This document shows positions 34,690-47,474 of a DNA stretch of 64,000 nucleotides, one piece after another (the first letter of the stretch is position 1; every line of letters begins with the position of its first letter). A program made the translations under genes and the position numbers. A model generated the notes under the pieces. That model worked only from the letters and a program-made list of their open reading frames with translations, did no database searches and was not told the DNA's origin. This DNA comes from Trametes villosa (Eukaryota; Basidiomycota; Agaricomycetes; Polyporales; Polyporaceae): positions 3,100,001 through 3,164,000 of the forward strand of contig PUDQ02000010.1 of the NCBI GenBank assembly GCA_002964805.2. Direction: 5' to 3'.

Positions 34690-37600
34690 TCACGGCGCAC
34701 ATGCGGAAGGAACGCCGTCCCTGGGGATCGGCTGCGGGATCGCTGGTGGCGGGGGCGGAAGGCCAGACTTCAAACACGCCTGCACCAGCTGGTAGCGGAT
34801 GTCCTGCCAGATCTGCCTGAGACCTATGCACGCCCCATCGCAGCATGTCAGCCCCAACGTTCCGGAACGGCGGAGATGGACGAAGATACGCACGGGGGAC
34901 GGGCCAGAAGATGAGCAGGTACTCAAGGTGCTCCGCAGCCTGGCACGCGTTCGTGAGCGCGAGGGTGAGCGTCGGATCCGCATCCCACAGCACGAGGCAC
35001 CTAAGTACAGGGGAAACAGTCAGTCGGTAAACAGGGATGCAGCATGGGGCGAAGGGAAAAGCGCACTTCTTGATCCCGGACATGAAGTAATAGATGCAGA
35101 GCGACTTGCGGTGGTGGAGCTTTCCATCGCCCGATGCCGAGGCATATACGCTATCCCATAGGCTCTCAGATGCGCCCGCCTGGTACCGCACTGCACAAAA
35201 ACATGAGTGTGGTTCAGGGATCAGCGGCACGGGGTGGGGGTGGGGGTGAGGCGGACGTACACCAGGCATTGGTCTTCTCCCGGTAGAACAGTGTACTCCC
35301 CGTCCTGCAGGCCGACTCTGCGATCAATCCCCAATCATGCAAAGGGCGTAGAATCTCAGATACTTACGTAGTCACATACGGAATATACCGCTGAAACTCG
35401 TGCGACACGCATATCCTCAAGCTGCGCCCAAATACATCAGTCGACCTCTTCCCCGCTTCCCATCACGCCCCAACACAACGCACCTAAACAGCATCTCCGT
35501 GCTATGGAAAGCATAGTGGCTCGCCATGCTGCATGTGTGACGCTCCAGCCGCCGCTCGATGTCGTCGATCTCGAGCCACGCGCGCGTCGCGAACTCGGCG
35601 CGCTCTGCACCGCTCAGCGCTGTGTTCTCGCGCACGCGCAGACACGCGTGCAGCAGCAGGACCGCGCGTAGGCTCAGCGACCACACATCGTCTGCGGGGA
35701 CGGGCGTGCCCGCGCGCAGGAGCGCCTCGCTTGGGGTCTGCAGGGCGAACTAGGTGTTGCGGGTGTGAGCATCGCGTGCGACATGTTGCAGGGCTTGCGC
35801 GGCTTACCTGCTCGAACTCCCGAACGAACGTCTTCCCAGTCTCCGCGATCCCGTGCGGAGTGAGGCAAGCGTACACCTCGAAATTCGCGATCATGGCGAC
35901 GCTGGACCATACTAAGCGTCTGCACTCCTCTTTGCGGAGGTCCGCCTCGGAGAGGCCAGTGGGCCACATGAGCGTGGTCGACCACAGTGGCGCAAACGCG
36001 CATGCAGAGGGCCAGTGCGCCTGCAACGAGAGCTGGGCGCAGAAGCAACCGCGTGGCTCCCGACTCGGGTGGACGTATGGCGGAGTCGATGGACCAGCAT
36101 ACGTGGGTGGGATGGGTGAACCGACGATGCTTTTGAGGTTAGATTGGTTGGGATTGGCAGCGTCCGTGAAGAGGGGATGCGGCACCGGCTGCCCAAAGAT
36201 ACGAGAGTTGGGCTGTGAAAAAGATCGCTCTGGTCCCCCATAAGGGGCAGAATAGCTCGCTTGCGACTGTAGCGAGTGGGGATGCGCAGTTGCTTGCTGG
36301 GCATGCCCGACCATCGCCGACGCGGAGGAATGTGTCGAAACATCGTGATAGTTCATGCCCCCGAGCCCTGACGAGTTTACGTTTCCTACGCGGTGCTGAT
36401 CTTCGGCGTCGAGGCGAGTGAGCGAGAAGAGTCGGACGAGGGAGTCGAGGAGGAGCATGGCGGACCGCGACCGTTCCCAAGATTGCAGCGGATGCGAGTT
36501 TAGCTCGTAGTACAGAATCATCTGCAATAGGTTTAAGGTAGGCGGAGGGCATCCACACAAGCTGAAGAATGCTTACCCAGCTTGCTTGTGCCAGCCCGAC
36601 GTCGACCCATCCCGTGGCCAAACTGCTCTGCAACGCGCCATGGGCCATCTCCAGCAACTTGAGCGCCCGATCGCGACCTCGCGCACCCTGCTCGACCTCC
36701 GAGCTCTGCGCAAGGATGCCCAGCGCCAGTACACCCAACAGGAGACTTGGCTGCAACTCTTTCCTCCGCACAGGGTCGAGTACCGTGGCGAAGAACTTCG
36801 GAAGATGCATGTGGCACATCCACGACCCGCAGGACTGGAGCACCGCGCGTACGTCGGACATGATGATTCGCGTTGCGCGGTTGCGCTGGTCGGAGGTCAG
36901 GGCGAATGTATGCGGGTTTGTGTCCGGGGCAATGCCGTGCTCTGACACATAGAAGGCGAGTAGGGCGTCCCACCAGGTGTCGCGCGCGAATTGGATGCTT
37001 GGTCTCGCCGGGATAGGCTCTTCATCCTGCTGTTCATCTTCAGGACTCATATTAGGAAACGATATCGATAGGAGTGACTGTGGGTCAAAGGGGTCGAACG
37101 AGAATGGGTCATACTCCCATCCGTCCTAAGCACGTTTCGGATCATCAGGGTCACACGTTCAAATTTGCGAGTCTGAAAAACGCACGTCTGCTTCGAGGTC
37201 GAACTCTTCCTCAACATGGAGATCGGTGTCCACGTTTGCGGTGCTATCACCCACAGCTACACTGGAGCGCAAGCTCGACCCAAGCTCGGCGCCTGAGAGC
37301 GAGCTGGACTTATCCGCGTCTCCTGAAGAGGTTTGTCCCGGACATGCCAAGTCCGTACGCCTCCGCTTGACCGCTGTGGTCCCAGGTACTTTGCGAGACG
37401 GTTCCAGAGGGCGCCTGTCGCGACCTTTCCTGTTCGGCGCAGCCCCATAGCTGCACACGCCCGACGCGGGTGGGTGTTTCTGGCATCGGTCACAGACGGG
37501 CCTGGCTCCATCACAGCGCCTCTTGCGAGCGCGACTGAAGGCCGACGTGAGAAAGGATACGTGTCGAGCCGCGTACGAGCGCACTGACCACTCCTGACAA

Positions 37601-37923
37601 GCAACGTAGACTCGAATGCGGTCGTTCCCCCGCGCGGTTGGCGGTTGCCCAGGGGCGAGCGCGATCTTCGACCCGACCCTCTTGCGGGAGTCGTTGTGTA
37701 TTGTCCTCGACCTCGAAGACGGCGGAGAGTGAGACTCGGCTGAAGAAACTTGGCTCGGAATTGGCCTGCTAGGACGCGCGGAAGGTGCATTCGATGGACC
37801 TTGTTCGCTCGCGAGTATAGCCTCAGAGGCCGGCTGTATCACGGTCGAGAAGAAGTTGTCGAATGGGAAGCTGAAAGCGGGATCAACCAGATCGCTGAAC
37901 TGCTCCGAGTTAAATGCATCCAT
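34690..37923 (-). CDS. Zn2Cys6 fungal transcription factor, copy A
   Basis: Starts MDAFNSEQFSDLVDPAFSF at 37923. After a Ser/Pro-rich N-terminus an intron splits the zinc cluster: VYVACQEC joins RARKRRCDGARPVCDRCQKH ... GVCSY, giving C-x2-C-x6-C-x5-C-x2-C-x8-C. A basic linker and acidic stretch precede the fungal-specific middle region (TWWDALLAFY, LPKFFATVLDP, LLLGVLALGILAQSSE, ALKLLEMAHGALQSS, HPLQSWERSRSAMLLLDSLV). The end, LRQIWQDIRYQLVQACLKSG, is reached over an intron and stops at 34690. It is a close paralogue of the next gene, with the same exon plan. Target genes unknown. Several middle exon borders are not fixed. Confidence 0.83.
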
Positions 37924-38604
37924 AGGTGTGGTTCAAGCTGCTTTAAGCTGAGGTCTGGTAAGTGTGGGCGCTTGTACTTCGACCAAAGCTCGGGGAAGCT
38001 GTAAAGGTGAAAGGCTGGTCTGATGCAGTACGTACTACGACTGGGTAGCACGGCAAGTTCAGTAAAAGACATGTTGAGAACACAGCCTCCTACACACGGC
38101 AGACGATCCATCAATGTACGCGCGGCATGATCGCAGCGCTGAGCGCCGCGGCCCCCGCGAGTCTGCGCGCACTGCACCGGTGCGCAGTCCGTCATGCAAC
38201 ACAGCCACCCCTCGCGAGACCGTGACGGAGCAGGATCTCCGAACCCCAGAGGCCATGCAAACTTCACTGCGACGCGTCGCCATTGCGAGGCTACCTACGA
38301 GGGTGTCCAAGTTCTCTCGCTTGGTTGATGTAACAGCGTAGTCTTTGGGCCTGGCTGCCATCATGTGCTTGAAGTGCTGCTGCCGAGGTCGGTGCCCGAG
38401 ACAGCGAATCCTGTTCCTGTACGGAGCGTAGCAACCTTCTAGTCTCGCGCGTAGGTCTGATCTTGTACGTCTTCTCGTTTCTGCAGCGTATGAGTCGGAG
38501 CTGGTATTATATCCGAGATAGGTTACAACAACACCGGCAGAGCGTGTTGATTCTACAAGATAGAAGGAGGTCTAAATCAGCAATAAGCACGAATACATAT
38601 CATC
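37924..38604. other. Spacer between the two zinc-cluster paralogues
   Basis: Promoter of copy A and 3' flank of copy B. No gene seen. Confidence 0.5.
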
Positions 38605-41600
38605 ATCATGCCGCTGCAGGCGCAACCACAACGTCGTTGCGGGGGATCGGCTGGGGGATTGCCGCCGTCGGCGGGGGAAGCCCGGACTTCACACAAGCGT
38701 TGACGAGCTGGTAGCGGATATCCTGCCAGATCTTTCGGAGACCTGCATATATCCCATCGGAGCACGTCAGCAAGGCCTCGGTATAGTAGCAGTAGCTGAG
38801 GATACGTACGGGCGGCGGGCCAGAACATGAGGAGGTACTCGAGGTAGGATGCGGCCTCGGACGCGATAGTCAGGGCCAGAGTAAGTGTCGGGTCGGTATC
38901 CCACAGTATAAGACACCTATGTGTCATCGAGTCAGCGTGAGCTCGACTCGGGCAGAGACGATACGTACTTCTTGATGCCAGACATGTACCAGAAGATGAA
39001 GAGCGACTTGCGGTGGTTCAGCTCGGCGTCGCCAGCGGCCGAGGCGCGCATGGCGACCCAGACCTGCTCGAATGCGTCTTTGAGGTGCCGCACTGTGCAA
39101 GGGAAGAGCAAGCGGTCGGCGAACAGCTAAGCGGAGAGGTAGACACGGCGTACACCAGCCTTCCGCTTTATCCTTGTAGAAGAGCCTGCTGCCCGTCCTG
39201 TGCGTTGGCGGAATCAGCACCCGCTTACAGACGCCAGAAGAAGGATATGCGGGTTGCATACGTGGTGATTTGCGGAATAAACCGCTGGAACTCGTAGGAT
39301 ACGCATATCCTCAAGCTGTAACCAATCACCTAGTTAGTCGGCGCCAACTCGCCATCCGTCGGCACTCGCGAGACGCACCTGAACAGCATCTCCGTGCTCT
39401 GGAAGCCGTAGTTGGTCGTCATCCCGCACGTATGACGTTCCAGCCGGTGCTCGATATCGTCGATCTCCAGCCACGCGCGCGTCGCGAACTCCGCACGCTG
39501 CGCACCGCTTAGCGTCGGGCTCGCGCGCACACGCAAACACGCATGGAGCAGCAGCATCGCACGCAAGCTTAGGGACCACACGTCGTCCGCGGGTACCTGC
39601 ACCCCCGCACGCGCAAGCGTCTCGCTCGGAGTCTGCAGCGCAAACTACCCGCCACCCACGGCAATAATGAGCAAATATGCATACGCAAGGACAAACGAAG
39701 CGCGACTCACGTTCTCGAACTCCCTCACGAACATCTTCCCCGTCTCGATGATCCCCTGCGGCGTGATGCTCGCATACGCGTTCAGGTTCGCGATCATCGC
39801 GACGCTCGACCACACCAGCCGCCGGCACTCCTCCTTGCGGAACTCGGCCTCGGAGAGCCCCGCGGGCCACATGATCGTCGTCTGCCACGACGGCGCGAAC
39901 TCGCGCGTCGCGTCCCAGTTGTTCCGCAGCGAGAGCCGCGCGCAGTCGCAGCCGCGCCTCTCGTGCCTTGGGTGGCCGCCAGCGTGTGGCGGGGTCGTCC
40001 TGCTGCTCGACGGGCCGGCGCCGAACGGGATGTTCGCCGAGGCGGCGACGGTGGGGTGGACGGGGTGGTTGTCCGGGAGGGCGTTGGAGTAGAACGGGTT
40101 CGGGAGGGGCTGCTGGAATGCGTGCGGGTTCGGCTGCGGGAAGAATTGCCCCTGTGCGGCATATTGCGCGGCGAAACTCTCTGGCGACTGCAAGGGCAAG
40201 GCGTGCGCGGACGAGAAGGATGTGAAGCCCGAGGCAGGCGGCGACGAGGGATACATCACGATGCTGGGATGTCCTGTGAAGCCGTGTCTGATGCTTTCGA
40301 GCGCGACGGAGCCGGCGTTTCCTGTGCGGTGGCGGCCTGCGTCGAGGCTGGTGAGCGAGAAGAGCCGGACGAGCGAGTCGAGGAGGAGCATCGCGGACTG
40401 CGAGCGTTCCCAGGATTGTAGTGGATGTGAGTTGAGCTCGAAGTACATGATCATCTGCAGTGATGTGTGAGTGTACTATACGACCACCGTATATCAGAAG
40501 GCGACTCACCCAACCCGCTTGCGCCAACCCAACGTCAACCCACCCCGTCGCGAGGCTGCTTTGCAATGCGCCGTGAGCCATCTCCAAGAGCTTGAGCGCG
40601 CGCTGTCGTCCTCGCGCGCCACGCTCGATCTCTGAGCTCTGCGCCAGGACACCGAGGGCCAGTACACTCATCAGCAAACTCGGCTGCATCTCCGCTCTAC
40701 GAGAAGGCTCCATGACAGTGGCAAAGAACCGAGGAAGGTGGACATGGCTCATCCAAGAGGCGCACGACTGGAACACCGCGCGAAGGTCGGACACAATGAA
40801 GCGCATGGCGCGGTTGCGCTGGTCGGAGGTCAGCGCGACAGCGTGCATGTCCATGTCGGGGGTGATCTCACGCTCCAACGCGTAGAAAGCGAGGAGCGCG
40901 TCCCACCATGTGTCGCGCGCAAACTGGATGCTTGGGCGTGGCGGGATGGACTCTTCCTGTTCCTCCTGTTGACCGGCATTCGAAGATGGAGGGCTTATTG
41001 CGGGGAACTGAGGGAACTGGAAGAGTTCTGGGTTGTCGAGGTCAAACGAGAACGGGTCGTATTCCCACTCATCCTAAATAAGTGGGCACAATGGTCAGGT
41101 AAGATACAGCTGCGTACTTGAGATATTATGGGTACGTACGTCTTCCTGGACGTCGAATAGCTCCGCTGGAATGCCGCCAGATATATCCTCTGCACTGTCG
41201 TGTTCCCCGTATTCTCCGCCAAGGGTTAGGTTGGGCGGAAAACTTGCATCCACTGGTTCAGTATCCGAGGAGGAACTCGACCGGTCCGCGTCTTCAGAGG
41301 GCGTAGGGGCCGCGTCCCCTGCCTCCGTCCGTCTTCGCTTCGTGGTTTTGGCCGTAGACGCACCCCGCGTCCCCCCTCGCCCGCGTCTGTCGTGTCCCTT
41401 CCTGTTCGGCGCAGCGTCATAGCTGCACGCGCCTGACGTAGGCGGGCGTTTTTGGCACTGGACGCAGATGGGCTTGGCGCCATCACAGCGAATCTTGCGC
41501 GCGCGACTGTACGCGGACACGCGTGAGAGTACGCGTCGGGACCCGTATGAGCGTACTCACCATTCGTGACACGCGACGTAGACCCGAATACGATCGTTCC

Positions 41601-41898
41601 CTCGCGCGGTAGGTGGCTGGCCAGGCGCGAGCGCTATCTTTGGACGGACCCTCTTGCGCGAGGCGTTGGAGGTGGTGCCCGACGGCGGAGAGGAGGCGGC
41701 GGAAGAAGCCTGGCTTGAAGCGGGGCGCGCGGGCTGCGCGACGGGTGCAGTAGATGGTCCAGGTTCATTGGCAGACGGAGCGTGGGTGTGGAAAGTTGGC
41801 TGCGTCGCGGTCGCGAGGAACTGGTCGAACTCGAAGCTTAAGCTGGGATCGACATGCTGGCCGGAGTTGCCCGGCCCGCCGAATGGAGGCATAGACAT
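38605..41898 (-). CDS. Zn2Cys6 fungal transcription factor, copy B
   Basis: Same architecture as its neighbour: N-terminal Ser/Pro-rich part sharing RKRVRPKIALAPGQPPTARG and RIRVYVACHEC, then RARKIRCDGAKPICVQCQKR ... ACSY over an intron, an acidic linker, and the fungal-specific domain with LPRFFATVMEP, LALGVLAQSSE, ALKLLEMAHGALQSS and LNSHPLQSWERSQSAMLLL. It ends LRKIWQDIRYQLVNACVKSG ... APAAA at 38605. The start at 41898 (MSMPPFGGPG) is preferred over 41988 because a TATATAAA box sits at 41991-41998; the upstream ATG would lie on the box itself. Tandem duplication is evident from exon plan and sequence. Confidence 0.83.
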
Positions 41899-41990
41899 GG
41901 CGGAGGCGACCGAAGCTGCGAGATGGCTTGGCCGGCGTGCAATGTCGGGAAGCAGGTGGGATTCGTACACCCTCTCCGAGTCAGGCACGA

Positions 41991-41998
41991 TTTATATA
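41991..41998 (-). promoter_or_regulatory. TATA box of zinc-cluster gene copy B
   Basis: TATATAAA on the minus strand, 93-100 nt upstream of the chosen ATG (41898). It decides against the upstream in-frame ATG. Confidence 0.6.
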
Positions 41999-42302
41999 GG
42001 AAGCCGGGGGAGGTGTGGAAGTTAGGGGAAAGTCATGTCGGCTGCACAGCCTGCAGGGCGCCGCGGAGGCGATCATCAACGCACCCAGGTGCGCACCCGA
42101 GCGCAGTGACACTCCCCGCAACACAGCCACTCCTGCACACATCTGCCTCCGGCGCCGCTCCGATGGCTGCAGTAATAGCGCCGCATGGCAGAGGCTCCGA
42201 GGCTGGAGCGCACGCGACGGGCAACGGAGATACGAGCCATATCGCGACCTGTCTTCAATATCAAGCTACAATACAATGTCCCATCCGCAGCTATCCCAGC
42301 GC

Positions 42303-44056
42303 TCACTCCCAGTCGCTGTCCTCCGACGATCCCTCTTCTTCACCGCCTTCGCCTGACTTCGGTGGCTTCTGCGCGGTCGGGGCGTTTGCCGTCGCAGCAG
42401 CCTCGGAACCTGCTTCCGCAGCCCCGCTGTTACTGACCTGTGATGACACAACGTCGTAGCTGTCCTCACTGCTCCTGCTCTGCAGGGGGCTCATGTTCCC
42501 CGGCGTCGACACCCGCGACCGCGGCCCTGCTGCCGACGCGCTGAGATGCGTCGATGATTCCGTAGTCTTCGGGGGTTCCGCGGTCGTGACGTTAGGTTCC
42601 TGCGGGGCGGCCTTAGAGGTGGGAGAAGTCACGTCCTCTTCCTCATCTTCCCAACTGAAGTCCTCGTCGTTGTCGTTGGTACCTGTGATCATAATTGGCA
42701 TTGTTTCGCGGATACAATCTCGCGGGAGCTTACCTTGTATGATAGCCTTCCGACGCGCCTCCTCGCGCTCAACCTGGTAAACCCTAAAGAAGTAGCGCGT
42801 CCAGAATTCGTCGTGCGTCAACACCTCCGGGACTGCGGATCCCCGGTAGACGCTGCACGTCAGAACACACCCGACGAAAATCACGCAGAAAAACAACGCA
42901 CCCAGAGTGTCCATCGTCTTCTTCAATGCAACGCCGTCCGCAGGATCCGCCAATGCCTCCTCCGTCTTCTTCTGCCATGCGGCGGTGCCCAATCCATGCT
43001 CCTCGGAGGCGACCTCCGCAGCGAGCCAGCTCGCAAATAGCTCGCGGACCTTCTCGTCCTCGTGGGGGTCGGCCTTGATCACCTCCGGGTCATGCCGCAG
43101 CTGTTTCAGCATCGACTCGGCTCTGGTGGCAACGGCGCGCAGCGTGTCCACCGACGGCCTCCCCGAGCTCGAAGACGACCTCCCCTCCCGCTCCTTGCCC
43201 TTCCCGCTCCCAGCCTCCGCCGACGCCGGGGTGCCGGTCGAGCTCGGCAGCATCCATACGTCCGTCCCGTCCCAGATCATATACCCGTCATCGCCGGCCT
43301 CGGGCGGGACGACCTTGACCGCGTCCTTGAGGAACTCGCCCGCCTCGCGCAGAAAGTCCTCGCTCCGGTGCACGTACTCCTCCGTCGCGCCCTGCACGCG
43401 CTGCAGCTCCGAAGTGATCGTGCTGCGGAGCTGTGCGAAGTCGAGCGCGGAGAGGCTCGCGCTGCCGACGCGCGCGGTCTCGAGCGTCTCGCGCAGCGCC
43501 TCGGGGAGCTGTGTCTGCACCGTCGAGACGAGCGCGGGCGGGAGGGAGGCCTGCAGCCGTGCGAAGAGCGTCTGGGGCTGCGGTTGCGATGAAGAGGTCG
43601 ACGGCTCGGGCGCGTCTGTGGGGGTATCACGAGAAGAGTCGGGGGTCTGGGAGGCGGTGGTAGCGGCCTCGGCCTCTGCTGGTATTGTGGCTGCCTGTTC
43701 TGTGGCAGAAGCATTCGGCTCTGGAGCGGCGGGAGTGTCAGACGGCGGCGCCTCGGCGGTGAGCTTCGTGAGTTCCTTCTGAGCCTGCTGCACGACCTGG
43801 CCGAGGTCCTTGCGCGCCGACTCCAACGCCGTCTGACTCTACGATTGCAAGTAGCAGAAGGAAGTTCACAACATGCATCAAAGACATGCGATCGAGGGAT
43901 AGCAGCGGGCATGCGTACTTGTTTCCTGAAGCCGCCCCATAGCCGGCTAAGCTGCCCGACGACCTGCGTAACCTCCTCGTTCAAGCTCTGCGTGGGCGGG
44001 GCATCGGCAGGCGGGGTCGCTGCTCCGGGGGCATCGTATGCGTCGAAGAAGTTCAT
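42303..44056 (-). CDS. BSD-domain protein (BSDC1-like)
   Basis: Four exons. Exon 1 (44056 to about 43919) encodes MNFFDAYDAPGAA ... VVGQLSRLWGGFRKQ; a helical region follows (SARKDLGQVVQQAQKELTKL, then STITSELQRVQGATEEYVHR). The BSD domain is EVLTHDEFWTRYFFRVYQVE after an 80 nt intron, with the conserved FW pair. An acidic middle (DNDEDFSWEDEEED) and a Ser/Pro-rich C-terminus (SEDSYDVVSSQVS ... DSDWE) complete it. The FW-containing BSD fold occurs in TFIIH p62 and synapse-associated proteins; this full plan matches BSDC1-like proteins of unknown, probably membrane-trafficking or cytosolic, function. Confidence 0.82.
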
Positions 44057-44512
44057 TGCAGTAGCGCGCGTGTCATGAAGGTGCGTGAAAGCGTATGTTC
44101 GCCGAGTAGACGGAAAGTGCGGGGACCTGGTCTGGGTCTGAGAGGCGCGTTAGCTCCGGCGCGCAGTCAGGCCCACTTGATCAAGGAAGCGAGTTAGACT
44201 CACTTGTACACGGTGCTTACATTTGCTAACAGTCGCCTCACACAGCTTTAGCTCAAGTATTGTAGCGCCGAAAGGGTTTACGGAGGACGTAGCTGCGGAC
44301 TTAGTCTCATACCAAGACCGTTCACGTGTCAGCGTGGACGGTCTTGTCTCAAAGTCCGGGAAAGTGAAGGGGTCTGGGGGGTGGCCCATTGATTACAATC
44401 GATTACAATCGTTATCTATCTGAGCTTGAACGCGGTGCTAGGTCGCGATAAGTAAAAATGCTAATCCGAGAGTAACGCGAAGCGCCCAGCCGCGGTCTCT
44501 GTCCGTACGTCG
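44057..44512. other. Intergenic with a short tandem repeat
   Basis: A GATTACAATC unit is repeated directly twice near 44391-44412. Nothing coding. Confidence 0.45.
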
Positions 44513-47335
44513 ATGTCGCGCACGCCTGCGCCGAGCAGCCAAGCCCGGCGACTGGAGAAAATCCATGGCGTACTAGCAGCTGTTAAGAGCTACAACTGGA
44601 TCTCCTTTAACGACTTCTTACTGGCGTTTTACTCGAGCAGCGACCCGACCGTGACCGCGCACGCCAACCGCACCCTTGCCTACTCCGGGCCTGACAAGGT
44701 CTTCCCTCCGGAGCAGATTCTGGACACCTGGCTGGCCAACACTAGTGGCGAAACACACCGTCAGCTTGAACTCGCAATCACCCGGAAGGCAGCCGACATC
44801 ATGGTGCAGGAATCCACTCGCGCGTGCAGCGAGCCAACCCTGCAGCTCTCTTCGACCGGGGTCGATGTCGCCTCGCTCACCACCAGTCTGGCTCTCGCCC
44901 GCTTGGCGGAGACCTTCCAGCGACTACTCCCATGCATGTGGCTACTTCTGACGACCCTGCTTCTGGCCCCAAACTCGTATGAACGGAAGAAGAAGAGGGC
45001 TAAGCAACATAAGGGCGAGACAGCGTCACGGGTGAGTCCGTTCCCCTCCAGACCCCCCGCACCCGCGCTTATGAGTAAATTAGATCTGTGTCGTGGTCAT
45101 TAGCATGCTGCTTCATGGGAGAAACCGGGCGACGGACGCTTTTCAGCTGGTCATCGGGATATTCCTGTCGAGTAGTGGTGCGAGCCGGCGTGTAATTGAT
45201 ACGTTCAATCATATGGGCTTGTCTGTCAGCTATCAGTGCGTGTGCTTTGTGCATGGGTGATGTCATGCATGAAATCCACAATGTTGAGGTGGTTGCGATT
45301 ACAGTACAGTGCAACGGTGTCTGAAGACTCTCACAAAGAGTGCAAAGCGCGGCGCCCGAGAATTTGTCCTAGCTTCAAAACGGCTCTGGGGAATCGTCTA
45401 CGACAATATCAACTTCACACTACGGAAAGCATCGCAGCGGCTTGACAACATGACCGAGCAGCTCAACGCGACAACCTCGGCGGTGTTCTCCCTCCCTTCC
45501 AAATTCTCGCGCACTGCATACGCCGCCGCACTGTCTATCGCTGAGAAGAATCGCCTCGCTGGACGGCGTTCTCTGCTTTCGCTCGACGACCTCAAGCCTA
45601 CGAAGGAGCAGCAGAAGCAGCTTACGGAGGCGTTCAAGTATCATGTCCGCATGATTCTCCTCACACACACTCCCGGCCTCTCGAGGCGTACCCGACACAC
45701 GAAATCTCTTCGTAAGGCTGCCAAGAAGACGAAACCGCGCATCCGGGTACTCTCCAGCGAGAAGACCGAGTTCTTCCCACTACCCGCGCTCGCTCAGGAG
45801 GAGGCCTCTGTCCAAGGCACTATCAAAGTCGTCACGAAGCTCTTCAAGCAGGCACTGCAGATCGCCGAAGAGCTGATCGACTCTGAGCTCCGGCTTCTTG
45901 TTGGCGACTGGCTTTCGATTCGAAACCTCCGTCTCATGAAGGAGGAGCTTCACTATGAGCTTACACCCTTTGCGCGCATGGGTTGGGTCCAAGAAGTCTC
46001 GATGCCCTTCCACTTTCAACTCAACGCCATGTACATGATCTTCCGGACCCACCTCGGGCATCCTGGAGATAATGGAGATCCGGCCTCACTCGAGCACCAC
46101 CGCACCCTCCTTCGACGCAGCAAACTCGACACCAAGAAGCCAGAGTATAACCAGGCGAAGCAGCTCGTTGACCACTCCCTCACCGCACGAATCATCGACT
46201 GCGCTCGGTAAGCTCATTATCGAATTTTACTCTATGTATGCATTAAACCGGCCCGTATCAACAGAATCCTGCTGGGATACAAGTCATACACGCAACTGCG
46301 TGACTGGAGGCCGACGGTTGCCGAGTTCGAGGCTCTAGTCGAGCAACTGGTGAAGAAGTTCACCTCGACAGCTTCAGCACACAAGGCCCTCCTGGAAGGT
46401 GATGAAGTTCTCGCACACGCCATCCTATTCAACCGGGATGCCTTGGTCTTCAGGGAGTTCAGTGATGCTGTGCGAGATGCCGACGTCGGGAGGATGTGGG
46501 TTGTGTACAATTTCTGGGTCTTCATGATGCGCGGGGCAGGCTGCCACAACTACGGTAACGAGATCCTCGAGATGAAGGCGCAGTTCCTACACGACCTTCC
46601 GCCCTTGATTCGGGAGGTTGTGGAGAGGACATGGCTGGTCAATCGCTGGGGAAAGAAGGGGCGCTCTATACCAACCGATCTGTATCTTGAACACAATAAC
46701 GGTTTCCTCAAGGTACGTCTACGCAGGCTCTAATACACCACAATAGCGGCAGCGGCCCAGGAGCTTCTTACTAATGTTATTGTGATTAGAACATGTTCGC
46801 GGCCATGGGCAGCAATGCCTCGATGGAGCACGTGGAGAAGAAGTCGTCGGCCTGTGTTGAGGTCCTGCGCGGCGTTGCTCACGACGTTGCGCAGTACTTT
46901 GGTCTGCATGACTTTCATCGCGGTCACCGCGAAGTTAGCATTCAGGGTGATCTCCAAGCACTCCTGGTCGATCTCGCTGCACAGAGTGTCCACTCTTCGA
47001 ACTCCGGGCGACGTGTACCACCGCCGTCAACCAAAAATGCGGGTCGGAAGCCAAACCAGACGGGGAGGAAGACGGGTGTACGGGATGTTCTTTTGGAGGG
47101 GATGAAGATGCTCACTCACAAAAGTCTATTCCAAGACTGGCTTGAGCGTACCGGGAAGGGAGATACTGGGGTTTACGGTGGCGATGAGGAGTGGGAAGCA
47201 GCAGAGGGCGGGGGAACGGATATATACACGGGTACGGCCTTCGACGACCCGGAAGGCACTCTGACCGTAGACGTCACTCTAGATACTGATGAGATCTGTC
47301 CGAACGGGGATCTGAATGACATTGCAGATATTTGA
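44513..47335 (+). CDS. DUF6589-type protein, intact
   Basis: Exons run from 44513, over introns at about 45031-45083, 45230-45301, 46208-46262 and 46713-46789, to a TGA at 47335. The N-terminus (MSRTPAPSSQARRLEKI, SFNDFLLAFYSSSDP) is a leader domain; then come ISMLLHGRNRATDAFQ, VYDNINFTLRKASQ, LLVGDWLSIRNLRLMKEEL, PFHFQLNAMYMIFRTHL, GCHNYGNEILEM and WLVNRWGKKGRSIPTDLYLEHNNGFLK. This order is that of the large Agaricomycete family known as DUF6589. Copies are very numerous in mushrooms and sit next to mobile elements, which suggests a transposon origin, but that is not established. All exons are open, so the gene may be functional. The C-terminal tail is polar and acidic. Confidence 0.72.
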
Positions 47336-47474
47336 AGCAGTAGTTCAGACTTACCGAGTGACTTAACGACGAGCACAACCTAGCCGGTATGCATCTGGAA
47401 GCTATCTTGGAATGTTGCCTGGGATGCGGTGTTGGGTTGAAATGTGGGTACTGATAATTGGAAGCTGTAGAATG

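Noticed and set aside
42907..43782. 291-codon plus-strand frame
   Set aside because: Antisense to the BSD-domain gene.
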